Shown here in pieces: positions 8,970-15,967 of a stretch of 64,000 nucleotides of DNA. Both the position numbers and the translations under genes were made by a program. A model generated the notes under the pieces. That model saw nothing but the letters and a program-made list of their open reading frames with translations, was not told the origin of the DNA and ran no database searches. Position 1 is the first letter of the stretch; each line of letters starts with the position of its first letter. This stretch comes from Myxococcota bacterium (GTDB lineage Bacteria > Myxococcota_A > UBA9160 > UBA6930), in the NCBI GenBank assembly GCA_028285625.1, contig JANQOX010000021.1, positions 208,420 to 272,419 of the forward strand, written 5' to 3'.

Positions 8970-9628
8970 CGCTTTCGCAGCAGCGTGAGGCCGTCGGAGA
9001 CGGGGATCATCGCGCAGTCGAACCGCTCGTCGTCGCGGCAGCGGTCGTTGAACGCGCGGATCGCGAGGGTGTCGGGGTCCTGCGCGTCCTCGCGGATCAC
9101 CGCGCCGTGCCACAGCACGTTGTCCACCAGGATCAGGCCGCCGGTGCGCAGGCGAGGGTGCAGGGCATCTACGTACCCCGCGTAGCCGGTCTTGTCGGCG
9201 TCGATGAATGCGAGGTCGAAGGTCTCCTGCTCGGGCAGCGACGCGAGGGTCTCGGCAGCTGGGCCGATGCGAAGCGAGATCCGGTCGGCGACGCCGGCCT
9301 TCTCCCAGGCCTGGCGGCCCACCGCGGTCCACTCGTCGCTCACGTCGCAGCAGAGCAGTTGGCCGTCATCGGGCAGGCCGCGTGCGATGCAGAGCGCGGA
9401 ATAGCCGGTGAACGTGCCGATCTCGATGGCCCTCTTCACGCCGAGGGCGCGAACCATCAGGGTCATGAAGGCGCCCTGCTCGGGCGCGATCTGCATGCGG
9501 GACACGCCGCCGAGCTGGCGGGTGGTCTCGATCAGTTCTTCCTGGATGGCGTCGGGAGGGGTGCCGTGTTCGACCAGGTAGGTGTGCAGTGCGGGCTCGA
9601 GGCCGAGGCTCTTGATGGCGTCGGTCAT
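8966..9628 (-). CDS. Class I SAM-dependent O-methyltransferase
   Basis: A 220-residue methyltransferase of the catechol/caffeoyl-CoA O-methyltransferase family (methyltransf_3). The SAM-binding signature AIEIGTFTGYSA lies around residue 66, FIDADKTGY around 136 supplies the divalent-metal Asp, and LVDNVLWHG around 159 supplies the second metal-ligand region. The length is typical for bacterial members, which methylate catechol-like or phenolic acceptors. The acceptor here is unknown. It starts three bases after the stop of the TPR gene, so the two are co-transcribed. Its end overlaps the convergent pseudouridine synthase gene by four bases. Confidence 0.85.
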   Translation of the reverse strand: MTDAIKSLGLEPALHTYLVEHGTPPDAIQEELIETTRQLGGVSRMQIAPEQGAFMTLMVRALGVKRAIEIGTFTGYSALCIARGLPDDGQLLCCDVSDEWTAVGRQAWEKAGVADRISLRIGPAAETLASLPEQETFDLAFIDADKTGYAGYVDALHPRLRTGGLILVDNVLWHGAVIREDAQDPDTLAIRAFNDRCRDDERFDCAMIPVSDGLTLLRKR

Positions 9629-9631
9629 GGC

Positions 9632-9955
9632 TCAGTCGTCGCTCTGCATCGACAGCCGCATGGCCACGGCGGCAGCCTCTTCGGCCTCCGGAATGTGCCC
9701 CTGCTGCTGCAGCAGGCGCGACAGGTTGGTGTGGCTGAGCGCGTCGTTGGGCTCGAGGTCGATCAAGCGGCGGGCGGCCTCGACGGCGCCGTCGAGATCG
9801 CCGAGACGGGCCAGCGCCATGGAGAGGCCGTTCCATGCGATCGCCAGCTCCGGATCCGCGGTGATCGCCTGGCGGTAGCCCGCGACGGCCTCTTCGAAGC
9901 GATCGTTTGCATAGTGCTGGAAGGCGGCGCGCTGAAGGGTTCGGGCGTCGGACAT
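9632..9955 (-). CDS. Small TPR-repeat protein
   Basis: A 107-residue soluble protein made almost entirely of tetratricopeptide repeats. At least two full repeats are visible: one from about residue 13 (HYANDRFEEAVAGYRQAITADPEL) and one from about 47 (ARLGDLDGAVEAARRLIDLEPND), followed by a third partial repeat. Such proteins are protein-protein adaptors. No enzymatic residues are apparent. The gene lies directly upstream of the O-methyltransferase gene with a three-base gap. It diverges from the haloalkane dehalogenase gene, with a TATAAT box in the 68-base space between them. Confidence 0.8.
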   Translation of the reverse strand: MSDARTLQRAAFQHYANDRFEEAVAGYRQAITADPELAIAWNGLSMALARLGDLDGAVEAARRLIDLEPNDALSHTNLSRLLQQQGHIPEAEEAAAVAMRLSMQSDD

Positions 9956-9963
9956 GGCGCGAG

Positions 9964-9969
9964 TATAAT
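9964..9969 (+). promoter_or_regulatory. Perfect TATAAT -10 box upstream of the haloalkane dehalogenase gene
   Basis: TATAAT lies 54 bases before the ATG at 10024, in a GC-rich region where such a hexamer is unlikely by chance. The best -35 match at suitable spacing (TTCGGG, 9940-9945, 18-base spacer) is weak. It could therefore be a weak forward promoter, or rely on an alternative factor. On the opposite strand the same bases read ATTATA and are less convincing. Confidence 0.35.
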
Positions 9970-10023
9970 GCCCGCGCTCCGGAGTTCCGAACGCCGGCCG
10001 GTGTCGCCACCTCGAGGTGTCCC

Positions 10024-11070
10024 ATGCGAATCGTCCTCGGTGTCCTGTTCGCCCTCGTGGCGCTCGCCGGTGTTGCGGTGATCACCCTCCAGTCCTCCAC
10101 CGAGTGGGAGGTGGGCCCGGTGGAGCGGACGCCCGATGCGCGCTTCGCCGACCTGCCGGACTACCCCTTTGCCCCGCACTACGCAGAGGTCTCGGGCTAC
10201 CGGGTGCACTACCTCGACGAGGGGCCCGAGGACGGGGAGCCGATCCTGCTGCTCCACGGTCAGCCCTCCTGGAGCTACCTCTACCGGCACATGATCCCGC
10301 CGCTCGCGGAGGCCGGGTACCGCGTCGTGGTGCCCGACCTGGTCGGCTTCGGAAAGTCCGACAAGCCCACCCGGCAGAGCGACTACAGCCACCAGATGCA
10401 CGTGGACCTCATGGCCGAGCTGGTGCGTCAGCTCGACCTGCGGGGCGTCACCTTCTTCGGCCAGGACTGGGGCGGCCTGATCGGGCTGCGCGTGGTCGCC
10501 GACGATCCGGACCGGTTCGCCCGCATCATGATCTCGAACACGGGCCTTCCCGCGGCCGGGGGCATCCTGGGTTGGGTCGGCTTTCCGCTCTTCCAGATCG
10601 CCGTCTGGTGGCAGGGCGACGTGCAGGGGCTCGACCCGGGCGATGGCAGCTTCTCCTTTCCGCGCTGGGTGGCCTACGCGCGCAACGCCCGTGACTTCGA
10701 CATGCAGGCCCTCTTTCAGCGGGCGACCGAGCGCGAGCTCTCCCCCGCCGAGCTCGACGGCTACGCTGCGCCCTTCGCGGGCGAGGAGCACCTGGCCGGG
10801 GCCCGGATCTTTCCGTTCCTGGTACCCAGCCAGTTGCGCGAGAACGACCGGGCCATGCGCGAGGTCTACGACCAATGGACCAGGCCCTTCCTCACCGCTT
10901 TCGGCGATTCGGATCCGGTCACCGCCGGCGGCGACGTGCTCTGGCAGGAGCGGGTCCCGGGCGCGCAGGGCCAGCCCCACACGACGGTCGAGGGCGCCGG
11001 ACACTTCATCCAGGAAGATCGGCCCGAGCGTCTCGTCGAGCTGATGATCGCCTTCATCGAGAACGACTGA
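10024..11070 (+). CDS. Membrane-anchored haloalkane dehalogenase (HLD-I-like) alpha/beta hydrolase
   Basis: A 348-residue alpha/beta hydrolase closely patterned on haloalkane dehalogenase DhlA. Residues 36-90 follow the DhlA N-terminus (RTPDARF, YPFAPHY, HGQPSWSYLYRHMIP). The nucleophile is Asp148 in GQDWGG, with Trp149 as the first halide-binding residue. Asp297 (GDSDP) and His327 (GAGHFIQE) complete the triad. A Trp in the cap (SFPRWVAYA) could be the second halide ligand. Unlike most HLDs it begins with a hydrophobic segment (residues 4-22) that looks like a membrane anchor or uncleaved signal. The ATG at 10024 was chosen because the frame upstream runs into the divergent TPR gene. Substrate specificity is not predictable. 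An epoxide hydrolase is less likely, given the DWGG and tryptophan pattern. Confidence 0.82.
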   Translation: MRIVLGVLFALVALAGVAVITLQSSTEWEVGPVERTPDARFADLPDYPFAPHYAEVSGYRVHYLDEGPEDGEPILLLHGQPSWSYLYRHMIPPLAEAGYRVVVPDLVGFGKSDKPTRQSDYSHQMHVDLMAELVRQLDLRGVTFFGQDWGGLIGLRVVADDPDRFARIMISNTGLPAAGGILGWVGFPLFQIAVWWQGDVQGLDPGDGSFSFPRWVAYARNARDFDMQALFQRATERELSPAELDGYAAPFAGEEHLAGARIFPFLVPSQLRENDRAMREVYDQWTRPFLTAFGDSDPVTAGGDVLWQERVPGAQGQPHTTVEGAGHFIQEDRPERLVELMIAFIEND

Positions 11071-11076
11071 ACCCTC

Positions 11077-12051
11077 TTGGACTTCCGCACGCTAGGCGAC
11101 GACGAGCGTGAAGCGGTGCTCGAGCTGCTCGACGGTTGGGACGTGGGGGACGGCTGGCGCCCGGCGGACTTCTTTCGCCGCTACCAGCGAGACGACCCGA
11201 CCTTCGCACCCGCGAACATGCACGTGGCTGTCGAGGATGGACGGCTGTGGTCGTGCGTGCAGGTCTTCCCCCGCCCGCTGCGCATGCGGGGTCGCGTCGT
11301 TCCCTGCGGAGGGATCGGCAGCGTGTACACCCATCCCGACCGCCGCCAACAGGGCCTGGCGGAGGTGCTGCTCGGCCGCGCGGCGCGGGCCATGCGCGAA
11401 GGCGGCATGCCCCTCTCGCTGCTGTTCGCGATGCGCATTCCCTGGTACTCGAAGCTCGGCTGGGTTTCATATCCGCAGCCGCGCTTGCTGCTACGCGGCC
11501 CATCCGACGTGACGAGTGCGGGCGAGCCGTTCGAGGCCGCGCGCGACCTCGCCGAGGTGCGCGCGATCCACGAGGCCTACGACGCCGGACTCACCCTGGG
11601 CGTCGTGCGCGACGACGCGCTCTGGCAGGCTTCGCTCGCGAACGCCGGCAACCCCGACGAACGCTTCCGGGTGGTGCGCGACGGGGCCGGCGTCTCGGCC
11701 TACCTGCGCACCACGCGCCTGTCGGGCATGAACAACCTGCTCGAGGTGGGCCGCCGGGCCGGCGACGCGGTGGCCGGCGAGGCCCTGGCCCGGCTCGTCG
11801 CTGCCGAGGTGGGCGAGCTGCTGGTGGCGCCGGGGCTGCACTTCGAGCCGGGTCTCCTGCCCGCCCTCTCGCAGCGGGGTGTCCACGCCCAGACCGTGGA
11901 GGACCCGACCGCCATGCTGCGCTGTCTCGACGCCGAATCGCTGGGCGCGCGACTCGGCGAGCAGCCTGCTCCGGGGGAGAGCGGCGACGCCTTCCTGGCG
12001 AGGATGCTCGGTGGCGAGCCCTTCACCTTCTGGACCGCCGATCGGTTCTGA
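11077..12051 (+). CDS. GNAT-family N-acetyltransferase (Eis-like N-terminal domain)
   Basis: A 324-residue protein with a GNAT fold in its first ~150 residues. VYTHPDRRQQGLAEVLLG (about residue 83) is the acetyl-CoA pyrophosphate-binding motif A, and IPWYSKLGW (about 121) is the typical fold-closing segment. The remaining ~170 residues resemble the second half of Eis/YitI-type acetyltransferases. The start is TTG at 11077, six bases after the dehalogenase stop. There is no strong ribosome-binding site, so coupling to the upstream gene is likely. The acceptor (aminoglycoside, protein lysine or small amine) is unknown. Confidence 0.72.
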   Translation: MDFRTLGDDEREAVLELLDGWDVGDGWRPADFFRRYQRDDPTFAPANMHVAVEDGRLWSCVQVFPRPLRMRGRVVPCGGIGSVYTHPDRRQQGLAEVLLGRAARAMREGGMPLSLLFAMRIPWYSKLGWVSYPQPRLLLRGPSDVTSAGEPFEAARDLAEVRAIHEAYDAGLTLGVVRDDALWQASLANAGNPDERFRVVRDGAGVSAYLRTTRLSGMNNLLEVGRRAGDAVAGEALARLVAAEVGELLVAPGLHFEPGLLPALSQRGVHAQTVEDPTAMLRCLDAESLGARLGEQPAPGESGDAFLARMLGGEPFTFWTADRF

Positions 12052-12114
12052 CCGGCCAGCGGCGCTCTCGACCCAGCCAGGCGTGCCGGCGGAGATCGCT
12101 AACCTGATCGGTCG

Positions 12115-13326
12115 ATGGCCACCCTCAAGCGCGTCTTTCGCCAGCTGGTGCTCGGCAACGTGATCCGCACCCTGGCCGTCCTGCTCGGGCTCATGCAGGT
12201 GCTGATCGGGCACTGGTTCACCGTCGTGCTCGCCGGCCGGCCCGGTCCGGGGCCGTGGCTGGGGTCGGTACTGGCGGCGATCCTGATCGCGGCCAATCTC
12301 GCGATCGTTCCGGTGATGCGCCGGGCGCGCCGCAACCCCGGCCTCGGCGGCGTGCTGGCGCGCGTCTACATGACGATCGGCGTGGCCACCATCCTGCTGG
12401 GTCTGGCGGTGGGGCTCGCCTGGATCGGCGCGGTGCCGGGCTCGCTGCTGCTCGCCTCGGTAGGTCTGTCCCCGGACACCGCGTTCGAGGTGTTCCGGAT
12501 CGCGAGTGCCGGCATCGTCGGTCTGGTGGCCGCGCTTCTGCTGTGGGGACTCACGTTCGGTCAGGCACACATCCGTCACGAGCACGTGCCCGTGGCGCTA
12601 CGCGACATGCCCGACCCCCTGCGCGGGCTGCGGGTGGCGCACCTTTCGGATCTCCACATCGGCAACGGCATGGAGGGTGCGCGGCTCGACGCGCTGGTGG
12701 CACGCACCAATGCACTGGGTGCCGACCTGATCGCGCTGACGGGAGACCTGTTCGACGCCGACCCGTCGGTGGTCGAAGAGGGCGCGCGGGCACTGGGAGC
12801 CCTGCGCGCGCCGCGTGGGGTGTACGCGGTGCTCGGCAACCACGACGCCTACGTCGGCTGTGACCGCGTGGCCGACGCGCTGGCGCGTCACGCGCCGCAC
12901 CTGGCACTGCTGCGCAAGGACGTGGTGCGCGTACCCGAGGGCGACCCGCTCTACGTGGCCGGGGTCGACGACCCGGGCCACATCACGTGGACGGCCCGGG
13001 GATTCGATCTGCCCGACCTCGATGAGCTGGCGCGCGAGTTGCCCTCGGACGGTCCGGTGCTGCTCCTGGTGCACCGCCCCGAGGCCTTCCCGCAGGCGGC
13101 CCGGCTGGGGTTTCCGCTGGTGCTCTCCGGGCACACCCATGGCGGCCAGCTCGCGGTCCCGATGTTCGAGCACCGGCTCAATCTCGCGCGCATCATGACG
13201 CGCTACGACCGGGGCCTCTTCACCGAGAACGGCTCGACGCTCTACGTGAGCCGGGGCGCAGGCGTGGCCGGTCCGCGCCTGCGGGTCGGTGCGTACCGCG
13301 AGATTGCGACCATCGAGCTGGTCTAG
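12115..13326 (+). CDS. Membrane-anchored metallophosphoesterase
   Basis: A 403-residue calcineurin-like phosphoesterase with four hydrophobic segments in its first ~145 residues (around 12-40, 44-63, 80-105 and 123-145). The catalytic domain follows, with the di-metal signature in order: HLSDLHIG (Asp/His), LTGDLFD, GNHDAY, LVHRPE and SGHTHGGQ. This layout is that of YaeI/YkoQ/LpxG-type enzymes, some of which cleave UDP-2,3-diacylglucosamine in lipid A synthesis. With an LpxL homologue elsewhere in the window such a role is conceivable but unproven. The ATG at 12115 follows the acetyltransferase gene after 63 bases, and there is no obvious promoter between them. Confidence 0.87.
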   Translation: MATLKRVFRQLVLGNVIRTLAVLLGLMQVLIGHWFTVVLAGRPGPGPWLGSVLAAILIAANLAIVPVMRRARRNPGLGGVLARVYMTIGVATILLGLAVGLAWIGAVPGSLLLASVGLSPDTAFEVFRIASAGIVGLVAALLLWGLTFGQAHIRHEHVPVALRDMPDPLRGLRVAHLSDLHIGNGMEGARLDALVARTNALGADLIALTGDLFDADPSVVEEGARALGALRAPRGVYAVLGNHDAYVGCDRVADALARHAPHLALLRKDVVRVPEGDPLYVAGVDDPGHITWTARGFDLPDLDELARELPSDGPVLLLVHRPEAFPQAARLGFPLVLSGHTHGGQLAVPMFEHRLNLARIMTRYDRGLFTENGSTLYVSRGAGVAGPRLRVGAYREIATIELV

Positions 13327-13351
13327 CGCCGCCGCGCGATTCGCGTGGCGC

Positions 13352-14242
13352 CTAGAGTGCCTTCTCCAGCACGTCGAAGATGCGCGTGCGCCGGAAGCCC
13401 ACCTTCTCGTAGGCGCGAACCGCGGTGCGGTTCGCGGGCGAGAGCAGCAGCAGCGCCTGCTCGGTGCCGGCTTCGAAGCGGCGCGCGACGGACCAGGCGG
13501 CCAGGCCCGAGCCGAGCCCCCGGTCGCGCAGCGCGGGCCGCACGCCCACGAACGCGAGCCAGTTGCGCTGCGGCCAGTGCGTCTCGATCTCGGTGAAGGC
13601 CACGACCTCGTCGCCTTCGCGCGCCACGGTATACGCGTGGTGGCCGGCTTCGAAGCGGGCGCGCGTCTCGTCGAGCGAGCGCTCGGGAAAGTCACACGAG
13701 TCGTAGATCTCCTGGATTGCGGCCAGGTCATCGGCCTCGGCCGGGGCAGGGGCGAAGTTGGCGTTGGCGGCGACCTTGGGCCGGGTGTCGCAGCGCATCA
13801 GGAAGTGCTGGCGCACCGAACGAAAGCCGTGCGCCATCAGCAGCGAGTAGCCGCCGCGGTTGCGGGTGCCGATGCCCGCCGTAGCGAGCGTCACGCCCAG
13901 CCGTTCCTTGCCCAGGTCGATTGCCGCGCGCAGCAGTTCGCCTCCCAGCCCCTGGCCCCGACGGCTGCGATCCACCACCGGGCAGAACAGGCCCGCCGCG
14001 TGCGCACCCGACGGGCGAAGCCATCCCGACAGGCCGAGGATCTCGCCGGCCCCATCGTCGTGCACCAGCAGGTGCTCTTCGGGAGCGATGCCGTGGCGCG
14101 CGAACTCGGCATGCAGCTCGCCCTCGGTCTCCCACATGGGGTTGAGGACGAAGTCGGCCTCGGCGCGTGAGCAGGCCGCCGACAGTCGGGCGACCGCGGG
14201 GGCATCGTCGGGCCGGTAGAGGCGAATCATGCCGGCGAGCAT
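13352..14242 (-). CDS. Tandem-GNAT acetyltransferase
   Basis: A 296-residue protein with two GNAT domains. The N-terminal one spans about residues 6-150, with RSRRGQGLGGELL as its acetyl-CoA loop. The C-terminal one spans about 160-293, with LRDRGLGSGLA and a classical ending NRTAVRAYEKVGF. This double arrangement is seen in mycothiol synthase-like and other bacterial acetyltransferases, where one domain is often catalytically silent. Here both retain the R/Q-x-x-G-x-G/A loop. An in-frame ATG four codons downstream (14230) is an alternative start. The gene is divergent from the alcohol dehydrogenase gene. The substrate is unknown. Confidence 0.78.
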   Translation of the reverse strand: MLAGMIRLYRPDDAPAVARLSAACSRAEADFVLNPMWETEGELHAEFARHGIAPEEHLLVHDDGAGEILGLSGWLRPSGAHAAGLFCPVVDRSRRGQGLGGELLRAAIDLGKERLGVTLATAGIGTRNRGGYSLLMAHGFRSVRQHFLMRCDTRPKVAANANFAPAPAEADDLAAIQEIYDSCDFPERSLDETRARFEAGHHAYTVAREGDEVVAFTEIETHWPQRNWLAFVGVRPALRDRGLGSGLAAWSVARRFEAGTEQALLLLSPANRTAVRAYEKVGFRRTRIFDVLEKAL

Positions 14243-14314
14243 ACCGTTCGCCGGATCGCGCCTCGCCCGCGCGTCCGCCCCGGAGCGCCCGGACGAGCCC
14301 AGCGGTGCGCCACG

Positions 14315-14344
14315 TTGACACGAGAATCAACGCTCTCGTACCAT
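14315..14344 (+). promoter_or_regulatory. Predicted sigma-70 promoter of the alcohol dehydrogenase gene
   Basis: A consensus -35 box TTGACA (14315-14320) is followed after 18 bases by TACCAT (14339-14344), 34 bases before the ATG at 14378. Two interleaved inverted repeats occupy the spacer: GTTGA/TCAAC (14314-14318 and 14327-14331) and CGAGA/TCTCG (14321-14325 and 14334-14338). A repressor could bind them. This is the best promoter match seen in the window. Confidence 0.65.
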
Positions 14345-14377
14345 GCCTCTTCCCCCGAACCCCAGGAGTTCCGTCCC

Positions 14378-15484
14378 ATGGCCAAGAAGGGCAAGGCGGC
14401 TGTCGTCCGCCAACTGAATTCTCCCGTCTCCGTCGAGGAGGTCGAGGTCGAGTCCCCCAAGCTCGGCGAGGTGATGGTCAAGATGTCCGCCGTGGGCGTG
14501 TGCCACAGCGACTTCTCCGTGACCAACGGCACCATCCCGATGCCCCCGCCCACCGTGATCGGCCACGAGGCCGCCGGCGTGGTGGAGGAAGTCGGCGAGG
14601 GCGTGACCGACATCGCCGTGGGCGACCACGTCGTCATCGTGTGGGTGCCGATGTGCGGCAAGTGCCGCTACTGCGCCGAGGGTCGCCCGCAGCTGTGCGA
14701 CCAGGCCGCCAAGGCGGTGACCACGCTGCCCGACGGCACCGGGCGCTTCAAGGATGCCGACGGCAATGCGCTCAACCACATGGCGGGTGTGGGCGTGATG
14801 GCCGAGTACGCCACGGTGCACCGCGACAACGTGCTGAAGATCGACCCCGACGTGCCGCTCGACAAGGCGGCGCTGGTGGGCTGTGCGGTGATGACCGGCG
14901 TGGGTGCCGCGCTCAACACGGCCAACATCCAGCCGGGCACCACCGTCGCCGTCTTCGGCGCCGGCGGCATCGGGCTGAACACGATCCAGGGTGCGGCGCT
15001 CGCGGGCGCCGAGAAGATCATCGCGGTCGATCTCGAGGACAAGAAGCTCGAGTACGCCCAGCAGTTCGGTGCCACCCACACGGTGAACCCGAGCACCGAC
15101 GGAGATGCCGTGGCCGCGATCCACGGGCTCTCGCCCGGCGGTGTCGACTACGCCTTCGAGTGCATCGGCGTACCCGAGGTGATCACCCAGGCGTACAACG
15201 CCATCGGCAAGGGCGGCACCATGGTCGTCGTGGGCGTGACGCGCCCCGACGGCATGATCACGTTGCCCACGTTCCTGATGCCGTTCCAGGAGAAGGTGCT
15301 CACCGGCTCCATGTACGGCTCGGGCCGCCCCAGCGTGGACTTCCCGCGCTACCTGTCGCTCTACAAGGCCAACCGCCTGAAGCTCGACGAACTGGTGACC
15401 GCCACCTACTCGCTCGACGAGGTGAATCGCGCCTTCGAGGACATGAACAACGGCGTGAACGCCCGAGGCGTCATCGTCTTCTAG
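14378..15484 (+). CDS. Zinc-dependent alcohol dehydrogenase (MDR family)
   Basis: A 368-residue medium-chain zinc alcohol dehydrogenase that interconverts alcohols and aldehydes with NAD(P). Catalytic zinc ligands are in GVCHSDF (about residue 40) and GHEAAG (about 63). The structural zinc loop CGKCRYCAEGRPQLC lies near 93. The Rossmann motif AVFGAGGIGL is at about 191. Tetracysteine spacing and flanking sequence resemble the class that includes nicotinoprotein (NDMA-dependent) alcohol dehydrogenases, but no mycofactocin gene is in the window, so cofactor use is open. ATG 14378 has AGGAG 9 bases upstream. The gene stands alone between a strong promoter and an intrinsic terminator. Confidence 0.88.
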   Translation: MAKKGKAAVVRQLNSPVSVEEVEVESPKLGEVMVKMSAVGVCHSDFSVTNGTIPMPPPTVIGHEAAGVVEEVGEGVTDIAVGDHVVIVWVPMCGKCRYCAEGRPQLCDQAAKAVTTLPDGTGRFKDADGNALNHMAGVGVMAEYATVHRDNVLKIDPDVPLDKAALVGCAVMTGVGAALNTANIQPGTTVAVFGAGGIGLNTIQGAALAGAEKIIAVDLEDKKLEYAQQFGATHTVNPSTDGDAVAAIHGLSPGGVDYAFECIGVPEVITQAYNAIGKGGTMVVVGVTRPDGMITLPTFLMPFQEKVLTGSMYGSGRPSVDFPRYLSLYKANRLKLDELVTATYSLDEVNRAFEDMNNGVNARGVIVF

Positions 15485-15510
15485 CCGCCCCGCGCGGCCA
15501 GAACCCCAAA

Positions 15511-15545
15511 GGGGCGGGGACGTCTTCGACGTCTCCGCCCCTTTT
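15511..15545 (+). terminator. Intrinsic terminator of the alcohol dehydrogenase gene
   Basis: A 14-base-pair stem with a 3-base loop runs from GGGGCGGGGACGTC to GACGTCTCCGCCCC (one G-T pair), immediately followed by TTTT. It lies 26 bases after the stop codon. It is the cleanest rho-independent terminator in the window. Confidence 0.9.
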
Positions 15546-15590
15546 CCTTTCTTACCTCGGGGTGCTGGCCTTCTTCGTGCCGGCTCGGCA

Positions 15591-15870
15591 TCCGGAAGCC
15601 GCCGGCCCCGCGGTACCTGCTTCGGGCCTGGGAAAGCCCGACTCCTCCGCAGCTGACTGGCTTGGCCTCCTGCATGCCCGATGCGTGGCTCTATGTCGTC
15701 GCCGGGCTTTCCCAGACCCTCGTCGGGGCTTGGGAGGCGAACCGAGAGCTCTCGTCCAGAGGTCAAGCCGCGCCGAGGGGTCCGGAAGCCGCCGGCGACG
15801 ACATAGAGCAACGACTCCCGTTGGCAGGAGGTACGGTCGGTCAGCTGCGGAGGAGTCGGCGGCTTCCGGA
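15591..15870. repeat. Nested inverted-repeat element between convergent genes
   Basis: Three pairs of inverted repeats are nested in about 280 bases. The outer pair is the 13-base GGCGGCTTCCGGA and its complement (15591-15603 with 15858-15870). The middle pair is a perfect 20-base one (15638-15657 with 15840-15859). The inner pair is a perfect 17-base one (15689-15705 with 15792-15808). Extra copies of the modules occur in the same stretch: another outer-type module at 15781-15793, an inverted one at 15928-15939, and CGGGCTTTCCC-type boxes at 15628-15640, 15703-15715 and 15890-15900. The region contains no credible gene and lies between the 3' ends of two convergent genes. It could be a miniature mobile element, a REP-like cluster or a structured RNA. 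Confidence 0.75.
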
Positions 15871-15967
15871 CCCCGAGCCTCGGAGGAGCCGGGCTTTCCC
15901 GGACCCGAAGCCGCCCCTAGTGGGAGCGCGGCTTCCGGACGCCGAGCCGCCCAGAAAGTGGGCGGGG

